Shown here piece by piece: positions 35,515 to 44,402 of a stretch of 64,000 nucleotides of DNA (positions within the stretch are counted from its first letter, which is position 1; the number at the start of each line of letters is the position of its first letter). The position numbers and the translations under genes were made by a program. Source of the DNA: Azotimanducus sp965220185 (GTDB lineage Bacteria; Pseudomonadota; Gammaproteobacteria; Pseudomonadales; Azotimanducaceae); contig OZ244807.1 of assembly GCA_965220185.1 (NCBI GenBank), positions 62,001 to 126,000 on the forward strand, given 5' to 3'. The notes under the pieces are model-generated. The model was not told the DNA's origin, searched no databases, and saw nothing but the letters and a program-made list of their open reading frames with translations.

Positions 35515-36735
35515 TCACTCGGAGCGCTTCGCACCGACGCCTTGCCTCTTTTCCGGCAAGGTATACGCCAGCACCGCGGCGGCGATGAGCGCGGATGCCA
35601 CAGATCCGATCAGAATGCCGAGCTTGTCCACCGCCCAGTAGCTTCCGTCGGTGTGCTCGAACGCCAGGCTTGCGATAAAGAGGCTCATGGTGAAGCCGAT
35701 GCCGCAGGCGAAGGATGTCCCCACAACCTGCCCCCAAATGACCCCGGCAGGCAGGGTGACAAATCGTAGCTTGGTCGCGATGAACACGAGGCTTAAGATG
35801 CCGATGGGATTGCCGAAGGCGAGTCCTAAGGCGATGCCAAGCGTAACTGGATTCAAGATGTCGCTCAGGCCAATGCCGGCAAGGGAGACGCCCGCGTTGG
35901 CAAACGCGAATATCGGCAGCACAACAAAGGCAACAGGCGCGTGCAAGTCGTGCTCAAGCGTTTGCACCGGCGAGCGGCCGTTGGCATCGCGCATCGGAAT
36001 GCAGAATGCGATCAGAATGCCGGCGAGTGTTGCATGGACGCCTGATTTCAGCATCGCCAGCCACAGCACAAGTCCAATGAGGACGTAGGGCGCAATGCTC
36101 GTCACGCGCGTGCGATTAAGGTACACGGCAGCGAGCAGCGCGACTGCCGACGCCACCAGCATGGCTATGGATAGATCATCCGCATAGAACACGGCAATGA
36201 TCACGATCGCGGCAATGTCGTCAAATATCGCGAGCGCGAGCAGGAAGGCTTTGAGCGCGACCGGAACGCGAGCGCCGAAGGCGCTCAAAAGCGACAAGGC
36301 AAATGCGATATCGGTGGCGACCGGGATGGCCCAGCCCACCATCGCGTCCGGGTTGTTCCAATTGAAGGCCGTGTAAATGCAGGCCGGTGCTAAGAGGCCG
36401 CCGCAGGCGGCAATCGCGGGCAGCGCGATTTTCTTGGGCGAAGACAGCTCGCCTTCGAGCACTTCACGCTTGACCTCAAGTCCAATCAAGAAAAAGAAGA
36501 TCGCCATGAGGCCATCGTTGATCCAAAGCAGCAGCGGCTTATCGATGCCGGCACCTCCCACGGTGACAACAACCGGCGTTTCAAGAAGCAGGCGGTACGC
36601 GGAAGACAGCGGCGTGTTCGCGGCGATCATCGCGAGCGCGGTTGCGAGTAGCAGCAGCACGCCGCCCGCCGACTCAAGGCGTATGAACGCACGGATCGCG
36701 AACGAAAATTGACGCGGCCTCAACTCCACGCTCAT
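35515..36735 (-). CDS. nhaA: Na+/H+ antiporter NhaA
   Basis: 406 residues, about eleven to twelve membrane segments. GLMAIFFFLIGLEVKREVL, ATDIAFALSLLSAFG and AIFDDIAAIVIIA contain the conserved TD and DD aspartates that bind Na+ and protons. NhaA exchanges Na+ for 2 H+ and usually stands alone; here its start overlaps the GntR stop by ATGA, as last gene of a four-gene operon with a catabolic oxidase and hydrolase. It may balance ions during Na+-coupled uptake of the substrate, which is inference. Confidence 0.95.
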   Translation of the reverse strand: MSVELRPRQFSFAIRAFIRLESAGGVLLLLATALAMIAANTPLSSAYRLLLETPVVVTVGGAGIDKPLLLWINDGLMAIFFFLIGLEVKREVLEGELSSPKKIALPAIAACGGLLAPACIYTAFNWNNPDAMVGWAIPVATDIAFALSLLSAFGARVPVALKAFLLALAIFDDIAAIVIIAVFYADDLSIAMLVASAVALLAAVYLNRTRVTSIAPYVLIGLVLWLAMLKSGVHATLAGILIAFCIPMRDANGRSPVQTLEHDLHAPVAFVVLPIFAFANAGVSLAGIGLSDILNPVTLGIALGLAFGNPIGILSLVFIATKLRFVTLPAGVIWGQVVGTSFACGIGFTMSLFIASLAFEHTDGSYWAVDKLGILIGSVASALIAAAVLAYTLPEKRQGVGAKRSE

Positions 36736-37514
36736 GCCAAATACTCCTCGGCGCTTAGATTCATCCGGTAGTGAAAGCGGTCCGGGTGATACTGACAGTT
36801 TAGGAGATCAATCAACAGGCCGTCTTCGTCGAATGACTGGCGCACCAGCGTCAGCACCGGGTCGCCAGCATGAAGTTCAAGCAACTCCGCCACCAGCGGA
36901 CTGGCCGACGCCGCACTCAACAACTGCTCGATATGGCTGATGCGATGCCCGTTTTCGGCCATGATGTCGAATCGCTGGCGCTGTTCGATGTCCTGCGCGG
37001 TGAACCCGTGCTCAATGCCACGAGTCCAACTCTCGTAATAGGCGAAGGGAATGCCCTGCTGATCGAACCGTACCCGCACGACATGGTGTACCTGCTCATG
37101 TGAGTCGGTGCCAAGTTCGGCGGCGACATTCGGCGGCGGCTGGCGAAGGTCGATATTGAGCACTTTGACCTTGGTTTCGCGCGACATTTCCGCAAGGCGC
37201 GCGAGCATGCCGACAAGCGGTGCATCGTGTTCGGTGCCTTTTAGCTGATAGGCAACGCTGCTGCGCCGCCCTCGTCGCCTGACAATGAGACCTTCGCTCG
37301 CAAGCAAGTCCATGCCCCGCTTCGCCGTGATGCGCGAAATGTTGAATCCGGCGGAGAGTTCGGCTTCGGTCGGAAGTGATGCGTCTTTCGCGAGCGCGCC
37401 GGAGAGAATGCGCTGCTTGAGCAGGCCATAGAGTTGATGATAGAGCGGAATAGGCCCGTCTGTGCGCAGTGATGCGAGTTCCGCAGGTGTGAAAATGCTC
37501 TCCAGCACACTCAT
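36732..37514 (-). CDS. GntR-family regulator, HutC subfamily
   Basis: 260 residues. The winged helix-turn-helix (LYHQLYGLLKQRILSGAL, PTEAELSAGFNISRITAKRGMDLLASEGL, quoted in parts) is followed by a UTRA-like effector domain (VHHVVRVRFDQQGIPFAYYESW). The start at 37514 forms an ATGA overlap with the hydrolase stop. As the only regulator in the catabolic region it is the best candidate to bind the TGAYATATCA palindromes, probably repressing in the absence of an inducer; that link is not shown directly. Confidence 0.9.
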   Translation of the reverse strand: MSVLESIFTPAELASLRTDGPIPLYHQLYGLLKQRILSGALAKDASLPTEAELSAGFNISRITAKRGMDLLASEGLIVRRRGRRSSVAYQLKGTEHDAPLVGMLARLAEMSRETKVKVLNIDLRQPPPNVAAELGTDSHEQVHHVVRVRFDQQGIPFAYYESWTRGIEHGFTAQDIEQRQRFDIMAENGHRISHIEQLLSAASASPLVAELLELHAGDPVLTLVRQSFDEDGLLIDLLNCQYHPDRFHYRMNLSAEEYLA

Positions 37515-38869
37515 GGCGTGCCTTCCGAGAGATCGTGCAAATGCTGGCACACCGCATGTGATGCGAAGAGGTCGAGGAGCTTCTGCGTGAGAACGACAGC
37601 GCTCGGCATGGTCGTGTCAGGCCGCAGGAACTGACTTCTGAGAGAGTGCCAGCCACACCACAGGTGAGCGCCGGATGTTTCTGGCCGAAGGCTTGGTGGC
37701 GCTTGGATGTCTTGACCAATCGATGCGACCTCGCCGTCAATTGCTTCCATTGGCAGCGTGAATGCCTCGGCCGCTCGCCGCATGGACTCGGCGCACGCAT
37801 CCCGGTACTGCTTGATGCTATCAAGCGGCGGGCAATCGGATTCGCCGTGACCGGGCAGGTCGATCAGCACGCCGTCCGCATCAATACTCTCAATAGATTC
37901 GCCGAGCGTGTGAAAGCATGGTTTCTCGGGATGTTCGCCTCGTGTGCAATACCGCACCTGTCCGAAACTTGTGCTGAGGTAGCCGAACTTTGCTCGTCCG
38001 CCGGTTGATGGCGTGACAGGCGCCGCGCTGCCAAAGACTCGCGGAAACTGCGCTTCAATGCACTGCAAACGCGCTTCCATGCCAGCGTCGCAATGCGCCA
38101 TATGCACCTGCTCGCCCCATTGATAGCTATCGAAACGATCCGTGTAGCGCTTCAAAATGCTCGACGGCCAGCGAATGATGGACACGGGCGCAGAGATGTC
38201 ACGCACGCGAATCGCACGCTCGTTGCGAAAGGCCGCGCGATAGGCCTCTGCATACGCAGGGCCTGCCTGCAAATAGCCTAGGGCTGTCATGTGCATGGCT
38301 TCAGCGGCGCCGGGCTGAGGGGCGATACGGTTTTCCTCGCAGCGTCGATGCCATGGAAAGAACACGGTCGAATCGTGCGCGACCTGCCAGATGCGCGCCA
38401 AGTGACTGCCGTCCTCGCACGGCGTGGCATCAGGAAAATAGCCTTGCAGGATGCCCTCGCATTCGGCGTCAGTGAAGTCCGCCGCGTTGTCGAGAATCAC
38501 GCCGGTGACTCTGTCCGCATCGCGCTTGGCAAGCTCGATGGCGATCTGCGCGCCGGTCGCAGAACCGTAGATGGCGTACTGCGGCAAGCCAAGCGCATCA
38601 ATGAAAGTGCGCATGGCATCGACATAAGGCGTGAGATCGGTCACGGTGCCGGGCATCGGCCCTGAGCGCCCATAGCCAGGCGTGTCCGCAGCAATGGTCA
38701 GCGCTTTGTCTGAGAAGCGTTGCATCATCGGCACCATGAAAGTTGAGCTCAAGGGCGATGGATGCAGCATGAGGAGCGCAGGGCCGCGCCCGAGCATCCG
38801 ATAATGCAAGTCGATTTCGCCAGAGGCGAGGCTCAGGCGAACGTAGGCTTTTCGTGGTGACGCGGTCAT
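37511..38869 (-). CDS. Two-domain alpha/beta hydrolase with substituted nucleophile
   Basis: 452 residues. Residues 20-270 form an alpha/beta hydrolase domain (LLMLHPSPLS oxyanion region, DTPGYGRSG), but the nucleophile elbow reads YGSATGA, giving Ala104 where Ser/Asp/Cys is expected (the adjacent Ser103 is one place early). From about residue 290 a second, shorter hydrolase-like segment follows (DADGVLIDLPGHGESD) without a visible elbow. It is coupled by ATGA to the FAD oxidase upstream and GntR downstream. Confidence 0.75.
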   Translation of the reverse strand: MTASPRKAYVRLSLASGEIDLHYRMLGRGPALLMLHPSPLSSTFMVPMMQRFSDKALTIAADTPGYGRSGPMPGTVTDLTPYVDAMRTFIDALGLPQYAIYGSATGAQIAIELAKRDADRVTGVILDNAADFTDAECEGILQGYFPDATPCEDGSHLARIWQVAHDSTVFFPWHRRCEENRIAPQPGAAEAMHMTALGYLQAGPAYAEAYRAAFRNERAIRVRDISAPVSIIRWPSSILKRYTDRFDSYQWGEQVHMAHCDAGMEARLQCIEAQFPRVFGSAAPVTPSTGGRAKFGYLSTSFGQVRYCTRGEHPEKPCFHTLGESIESIDADGVLIDLPGHGESDCPPLDSIKQYRDACAESMRRAAEAFTLPMEAIDGEVASIGQDIQAPPSLRPETSGAHLWCGWHSLRSQFLRPDTTMPSAVVLTQKLLDLFASHAVCQHLHDLSEGTP

Positions 38870-40428
38870 TCGAGACCGAGAGAACCGGGGTTGATGCGGC
38901 CTTCTGGGTCGAGCAGTCGCTTGAGGCCGTGGATCACAGCCTTCGGCTCGTCTTTGATGCCTGCCTGAAACGGATAGCTGCGCCCTATCTGCAAGTGCAA
39001 GGCGCCCATCTCGCCAAATATCTCGATGACCTCAGCGCGAAGGCGCATGACCTCGCCACGCGCAGCAAGATTCTGGGCATGGCTGTTGATCTTTTTCAGC
39101 ATGGCATCGTCCACAGATCGTCGATGCAGCGCGTTCAACTCATCCGGCCAATAGAACACCGGCTCAATGACGAAGCAGCTCGTGCCGACATAGGTGAGCA
39201 TATAGCCGCGCACAATATCGTGCGTGTCCATCACATCAACATTGGCGTCAAAGAGCGCTTCCACAGCCTCAAATGTCGCGTTCGCCTTCGAGTGCGGGAC
39301 GAGTCCATGCACCGGCAGCCAGCGCTCGCCTTCCGGCCCGATCATGCTGTTGAGCGGCGGAAATGGCATTGAGCGCGAAATTTTCGGAATGCTGTTCTCG
39401 ATTTCGCGACCGCCCTTCTCGAGACAGATTTCGTGAATGCGCGCATTGGCGGCATCCGCCGCCGCCTGCGTCGCTTCCTCGATCATAAAGTGCGCAGAGA
39501 ACCGCACATCCTTCATAAAGCCTCGGCCTTTTCCGGCGAGCCTTAAGCCTTCGCCAATGCCGCGTGCCTTGACGACGTTTCCGAGCGCCTTGACATCCTG
39601 CATGAGGGATGCCCGCTTCAGGCGCTGCGCCGCGAGCGCCGGATCGAACCCGAAACAGGCTTCGGCGAGCGCGTGGCGCGACACTTCGCTCATGGCTGCG
39701 ATCATATCTGCGTGGTGCTCGAACTCAAAGCTTGCAAACGCCTTGCCCGGCAAGGTCGGCAGGAGGCGCAGCGTGGCCGTCGCCTTGATGCCGAGGGCGC
39801 CTGTATCAGAAGTGAAAATACCCGTGAGATCAGGGCCATAGTGACGGAAAAATGGCGATGCGCCCGATCTCACGGCGCCACCTGTTGACAAGACTTCACC
39901 ACTGCCAAGCACGACATCGAAGCCAAGCACCGAATCAGCCGCCGCGCCGTGGCGACCGCTGCCCCAGAAAATGCTGTTCTGCGAGAGGCCGCCGCCAACG
40001 CTCGCCTTGAGGCCGGAGAGCGTGCCCCAAAAAGGCGTTCTGAGGCTTAAAGGTTCGAGCGTCTCGTGCAATGTGTGCCATGTGCAGCCTGCTTCGACGG
40101 TGACGTACATGTCTTCCTTGTTGACTTCCAAGACGCGGTTCATGGCCGAGCTGTCCAGCGCGACCACGCCGCTCCGCTGGCACACATAGCCACTGCTATA
40201 GGACATGCCGCCACCACGGGGCGCGACAACAAGATCGTGCTCGGCGGCGAACTTGACAACATTGACCAGCGCTTCGGTGTCGGCTGGCCGCGCGACAAGC
40301 GAGACCGGATGCGCATCACCCGAGACATCTTGACCGAAGAGCTCAAGCGATGCGGCGTCGTCAAGCACCGCATTGGCACCGATCACTGAGCGCAGTTCGC
40401 TCGCGAGGTGTTGAAGGGCGTCGGACAT
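38866..40428 (-). CDS. FAD-binding oxidoreductase (GlcD/FAD_binding_4 type)
   Basis: 520 residues. VVAPRGGGMSYSSGYV and GTLSGLKASVGGGLSQNSIFWG are the PCMH-type FAD-binding segments; the C-terminal GRINPGSLGLE is the usual end of VAO-type oxidases/dehydrogenases such as glycolate oxidase GlcD and D-lactate dehydrogenase. It likely oxidises a 2-hydroxyacid or alcohol in the pathway. It is the first gene of the operon; the near-palindrome at 40485-40498 is 57 bases upstream. Confidence 0.9.
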   Translation of the reverse strand: MSDALQHLASELRSVIGANAVLDDAASLELFGQDVSGDAHPVSLVARPADTEALVNVVKFAAEHDLVVAPRGGGMSYSSGYVCQRSGVVALDSSAMNRVLEVNKEDMYVTVEAGCTWHTLHETLEPLSLRTPFWGTLSGLKASVGGGLSQNSIFWGSGRHGAAADSVLGFDVVLGSGEVLSTGGAVRSGASPFFRHYGPDLTGIFTSDTGALGIKATATLRLLPTLPGKAFASFEFEHHADMIAAMSEVSRHALAEACFGFDPALAAQRLKRASLMQDVKALGNVVKARGIGEGLRLAGKGRGFMKDVRFSAHFMIEEATQAAADAANARIHEICLEKGGREIENSIPKISRSMPFPPLNSMIGPEGERWLPVHGLVPHSKANATFEAVEALFDANVDVMDTHDIVRGYMLTYVGTSCFVIEPVFYWPDELNALHRRSVDDAMLKKINSHAQNLAARGEVMRLRAEVIEIFGEMGALHLQIGRSYPFQAGIKDEPKAVIHGLKRLLDPEGRINPGSLGLE

Positions 40429-40762
40429 GGAGACGAGGCGGCACTGTCGGTCAAGAACTCTCAGTATAAGCGCCGAAAGGTGCTATTGACATATCAATAT
40501 GGTTTGAGGGCTTTCCCGTTCAGGAAGGTTCGCTGCCGATCAAGGGCTGAATTTCGCTCTGGATCAGCATCTGGGAATTGAGCGGGGAAGCGGACTACTC
40601 AACGGACCCGCCGGAGGCTCGCTGCTCCGCGCTGTCCCGTCACATAACCAACCCGTCGCAGTCGCTTGGCGCTGCGAGGTGTCGCAGACGACCAGCACCC
40701 GTTCCCTTCCCCTAAACTGCCTTCACCTTCCTCGCCCGGAACGGTGCCCCGTCAACGAATAT
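40429..40762. other. Intergenic stretch holding the island boundary
   Basis: About 330 bases with no convincing gene. The part next to the FAD oxidase contains the putative operator within the 21-bp repeat (40481-40501). Beyond 40502 the sequence would belong to the island and shows no recognised feature up to the PIN toxin stop. Confidence 0.6.
40481..40501. repeat. 21-bp direct repeat, left copy, containing the putative operator
   Basis: Identical to 52764-52784 in the same orientation. It contains ATTGACATATCAAT, a palindrome with one mismatched pair (40485-40498). It lies upstream of the FAD oxidase; the other copy lies upstream of the isochorismatase. It may mark both ends of the inserted island. 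Confidence 0.9.
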
Positions 40763-41182
40763 TCATCCTTGGTAGCGGTCTGGATGTGGCACGGCGATCA
40801 CTTGTAGCCCCTGAATACCCTCAAAATCGCTCACGTTCACTGTGTAAATCGGCAGATTCCTAGAAACCGCCACTGCCGCGATGAGCGCATCGTAAGCGCG
40901 AGCCTGCACTTTGCGGCCTGCAACTCTAAGGTCGGCCGCTACCTGTCCAAACGCACTGGCAGCTTTGGAGTCAAATGGCAGTGGTTCAAAGTCCGATACT
41001 GCCTGCTGCAACCGAGCCTGGCGCAACGCACTTTCCCGAGGATCAGAGGCGACCAAGGGCCCAACCGACAACTCAGCAACGGTGATCGTTGTAATCAAGG
41101 GGGTATCGGGCAAGTACTTGGGATCGCCAAGGCGCGAGGCGAGAATGAAAGCACTTGTATCGAGAATACCTTCGCCGTTCAT
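40763..41182 (-). CDS. PIN-domain toxin (VapC-like)
   Basis: 139 residues with the PIN acidic residues: GILDTSAFILA, TVAELSVG, AYDALIAAVAV and TVNVSDFEGI. It overlaps its antitoxin by ATGA (41179-41182). Related in type, but not closely in sequence, to the other PIN toxins of the window. It is the leftmost gene of the 12-kb island and may help retain it. Confidence 0.9.
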   Translation of the reverse strand: MNGEGILDTSAFILASRLGDPKYLPDTPLITTITVAELSVGPLVASDPRESALRQARLQQAVSDFEPLPFDSKAASAFGQVAADLRVAGRKVQARAYDALIAAVAVSRNLPIYTVNVSDFEGIQGLQVIAVPHPDRYQG

Positions 41183-41415
41183 AGGCGTGAATCAATCACC
41201 GCATCAATATCCTTTCTTAGCTCGTCAGGATCTATGCGAGCAAAACTGCGAACCCGCTCCAAGAAAACGGCTGCGCTTATCGGTTGCCTCGGCAATGGAC
41301 GAAGCTCGGCAACTGGCCTTCCTGAACGGGTCACTTTCAAGCATTCCCCCGCTAGCACTCGGTCGACGACCGCGGCTCCGCGATTTCTCAGATCTCTTAT
41401 GCTTACCTCTTCCAT
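41179..41415 (-). CDS. Phd/YefM-type antitoxin
   Basis: 78 residues: VSIRDLRNRGAAVVDRVLAGE is the Phd DNA-binding start and RPVAELRPLP follows; the C-terminal half (ISAAVFLERVRSFARID) binds the toxin. The promoter region overlaps the end of the broken ATPase copy, so that copy's loss of its last codons coincides with this TA module's arrival. Confidence 0.88.
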   Translation of the reverse strand: MEEVSIRDLRNRGAAVVDRVLAGECLKVTRSGRPVAELRPLPRQPISAAVFLERVRSFARIDPDELRKDIDAVIDSRL

Positions 41416-41452
41416 ATGCCCATCGTATCACGCGTGAGACAGGCTGGGGCGT

Positions 41453-42023
41453 TGTTCTCTCCGTCGTCGCTCGGCGCGAGCAGGCCGCCCTGTTCGGCAC
41501 CTTGAATGAACTGCGTAGCGTTCGTCCCAGACAGCGACGATGTTCTCCGTCCGACGTCCTCGACGAGGTCGAATAGATCGCCATACGGTAACCGCCCGCC
41601 GCGGTCACGCAAAATCGGGACGAGTTCCCTCGCCAGCTTCTCGAATCCGCCGTGGTATCGCCGGATACGCGCCAAGCGTTGCCCATAGTACTTTGCGCGT
41701 CCTCGGTCGCCCTCGCGTATAGCCACTTCAACGTCGGCATGTTCGGCATTCATTTCGCTTGGGCTGTTCAGGGACATTTGCCGGATGGCGGCGTTCAGAT
41801 ACAACGCAAGGTGCCTTCGCCTGCATGGGGTTTGCCCGCACGGATGCCCTGCGCTTCATCGATCATGAGCACAATTTGCCAAGAATGCCACGCGGCGCGA
41901 CGACGCCCGGCGGCCTCCGAGATGGAGTTTGGCGGCCCTTCGCGCGCGGCGCCGAGAGAAATGCCCATAACGCTGCCACCGCGATCAAAAAAACTCCTTG
42001 GCCTTCTCGCACGCCTTGGCCAG
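41453..42023 (-). pseudogene. Truncated second copy of the island AAA ATPase
   Basis: Nucleotides 41453-41810 match about 51366-51722, and 41811-42023 match about 51977-52190, with few differences. About 255 bases of the intact gene are missing between these blocks; both sides of the join carry CAAGGTGC, so a short-homology deletion is likely. The copy also lacks its N-terminal third (including the Walker A motif) and last codons. It ends at the IS630-type element. Confidence 0.9.
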
Positions 42024-42027
42024 GCTA

Positions 42028-43320
42028 AGTACGCAATTTAATTAATATAGTGACGTTTTTATGCGGCTGCATTGTGGCAGAATTACCGGAATGTCTGCGC
42101 AAGGGTTCACAGAACATGCCAAGAAACTCGCCATTCCCGATCGCACTGTCAGAGAACGAGCGTCGGAATCTCGAACGAACAGCCAGGAGCTACACGTCAC
42201 CATACATTGACGTCCTCAGGGCAAGGATCGTCCTCCACGCCGCCGACGGCCTGTCCAACAAGGCCATCGGCGAGCGCCTCGACACGCCCCGGCAGACCGT
42301 CAGCAAATGGCGCAAGCGCTTCTTCGAGCGGCGCATGGACGGACTCGCGGACGAGCCCCGGCCAGGTCGCCCCCGGGCATTCCCCCCCTGACGTGGTGGT
42401 CGCCGTCAAGGCGCTCGCCTGCGAGCTCCCCCGCGAGACGGGGCTGCCCCTGTCGAGGCTCTCCGTCTCCGAGGTCCGGCGCGAGGCCGTGCGGCGCGGC
42501 ATCGTCGCCAGCATCGGCGGCGCCACCGTCTGGCGGCGGCTGCACGAGGACGCCATCAGGCCCTGGGCGCACCGGAGCTGGGTGTTCCCCCGCGACCCGG
42601 CGTTCGCCGACAAGGCGGGGCCCGTCCTCGACCTCTACCAGGGGCGCTGGCAGGGGCGGCCGCTGTCCAAGAAGGACTTCGTCCTCTGCGCCGACGAGAA
42701 GCCCAGCATCCAGGCGCGGCAGCGCACCCACCCGACGGCCGCGCCCGCGCCGGGCCGGGCCATGCGCGTCGAGCATGAATACCGCCGCGGCGGCGCGCTC
42801 ACCTACATCGCGGCCTGGGACGTGCGCCGCGCCAAGGTGTTCGGCGCATGCGCCCCAAGGTCCGGCATCGTCCACTTCGACCGCCTTGTCGGCGACGTGA
42901 TGTCGCGACCGCCCTACAGCCGCGCCCGGCGCGTCTTCTGGATCATGGACAACGCCTCCATCCACCGCGGGCAGCCGTGCGTCGAGCGGTTCCGGCGCCA
43001 GTGGCCGAACGCCCATGTGGTCCACACACCGGTGCACGCCAGCTGGCTCAACCAGGTCGAGGTCTACTTCTCGGTCGTCCAGAGAAAGGTGCTCACCCCC
43101 AACGACTTCACGGACCTTGAGCAGGTCGAGCGCCGCCTGCTCGACTTCGAGCGCCACTACGAGCAGGCCGCCATGCCCTTCAAGTGGAAGTTCACCCGGC
43201 AGGACCTCCACAACGTCCTCGGCCGACTCGCCGACCCGCATCCGCCCCTCCAACCGGCCGCGTGACGACGCACTGTCAGCGCCCGGTGTTATACGTCACC
43301 GAACTTTCGAGATACAGTAC
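42028..43320 (+). mobile_element. IS630-family insertion sequence
   Basis: A transposase gene is flanked by imperfect terminal inverted repeats with equally spaced blocks, AGTAC at the tip and GTGACGT 17 bases further in (left 42028-42056, right read on the minus strand from about 43321). A TA dinucleotide lies on each side (42026-42027, 43321-43322), the usual IS630 target. The flanks belong to different genes (ATPase copy, cytosine methyltransferase), so a deletion or rearrangement accompanied or preceded insertion. Confidence 0.75.
42116..43265 (+). CDS. IS630-type transposase, two frames joined by a probable +1 frameshift
   Basis: Frame 1 (42116-42391) encodes the helix-turn-helix part (PFPIALSENERRNLERTARS, KAIGERLDTPRQTVSKWRKR) and ends at FPP-stop. 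The rest, with the DDE residues (LCADEKPSIQ, FWIMDNASIHRG, NQVEVYFSVVQRK), continues one base ahead and ends at 43265. At 42386-42391 the sequence is CCC TGA: slippage of tRNA-Pro from CCC to CCT reads on into GAC, giving the usual ...PPDVV... and a product of about 382 residues. It could also be a plain frameshift mutation. Confidence 0.8.
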
Positions 43321-44188
43321 TAAGCGAGATCGCCCGGTCTTGCTCCGGGTGCCCGAATCTGCCATTGCCGAATCCTGTGCATTGCGTGGTTACCGTAGGT
43401 GCCGGTGCATCCCACGACATTCGCCCATAGACGCTGCCATACCACTTTCCTGAATCGCGCTCATGACACCTAGCGCGAAGGCCGTCATCCCAGTCTCTCC
43501 ATGTCCCCCCAGGTGTCGACGCTCGAATACGATTCAGGTTAGTTTGCGATAATCGACTTGCGCGATGAAGTGGATCATCTTGATCGAACTCCCCAGCGTC
43601 GATCTCTGGCAATCCCCATATGGCGTCACGAACAGTTGGAAGATCGGCAGATGTCCGTGTGGGAGAAATCAATTTGATCGGTCCCAGCCGTGAGGCAAGC
43701 ACAACGAGTCGCTTTCGTGTTTGAGGAACGCCGTACTGCGAACAGTCGACAATGTCCTGCCAAATCGTGTAGCCAGACTCCAGGAGAACGGAGAGAAAGT
43801 CGTCGAATATCAAGCCCTTGCGAAAAGTGGTCAGTCGAGCAACGTTTTCCATCGAAACTATCTCTGGCTGAACCTCTCGAACAATCCGTCCGAACTCTGC
43901 CAGCAGCCGCCACTTTGCTTCGCTAGGATTGTGGTTGTAGCTGGAAAATGGCTGACACGGGGCACATCCGACAAGAATGCGCGGCTCTCCCGGCGCGAAC
44001 AAGTCACAAATCTGCTTACCGTCCACATCTTGAATATCCCAGTCGAGAAATAGCGCATTGTTATTCGCTTCATATGCGTGCCGGCATGATGCATCGACAT
44101 CAATGCCAGCACGCACATCAAACCCCTCCAACGCGAAGCCATGGCTCAAACCACCAATGCCGCAGAAAACGTCTACTACGCTGCTCAT
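43289..44188 (-). pseudogene. DNA (cytosine-5) methyltransferase, 3' truncated at the IS
   Basis: Present: VVDVFCGIGGLSHGF (I), GCAPCQPFSSY with the catalytic Cys (IV), SMENVARL (VI), PQTRKRLVVL (VIII) and GRFGHPEQDRAISL. At 43322 the conserved text stops and ten IS-encoded residues follow to 43289. Motif X (which closes the AdoMet pocket) is missing, so activity is doubtful. I chose the ATG at 44188 because it yields the family-typical start. It may once have been the protective methylase of the island. Confidence 0.85.
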
Positions 44189-44402
44189 ATTTGAGAATCG
44201 CTTCCGGTCTTTCTTCGCTGTGAACAATCAAACTAAATATAGCTCAGCATGTCAAGGTTCGCTGAAGAGGAATTCGTTGAGAGGTTCTCGATTCTGTATT
44301 GACCGCTGCTATCATAAATTGGGTTTGAATAACATCGGGTCAAAGTCCGCCAGCGTGCGAATTTCCCGCAATGTTTATTCAGATCAAAAACAAACATCGT
44401 GG

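Noticed and set aside
42300..43253. 317-codon frame opposite the IS630 transposase
   Set aside because: It mirrors the high-GC transposase gene; composition is Gly/Ala/Asp-biased and no motif is present.
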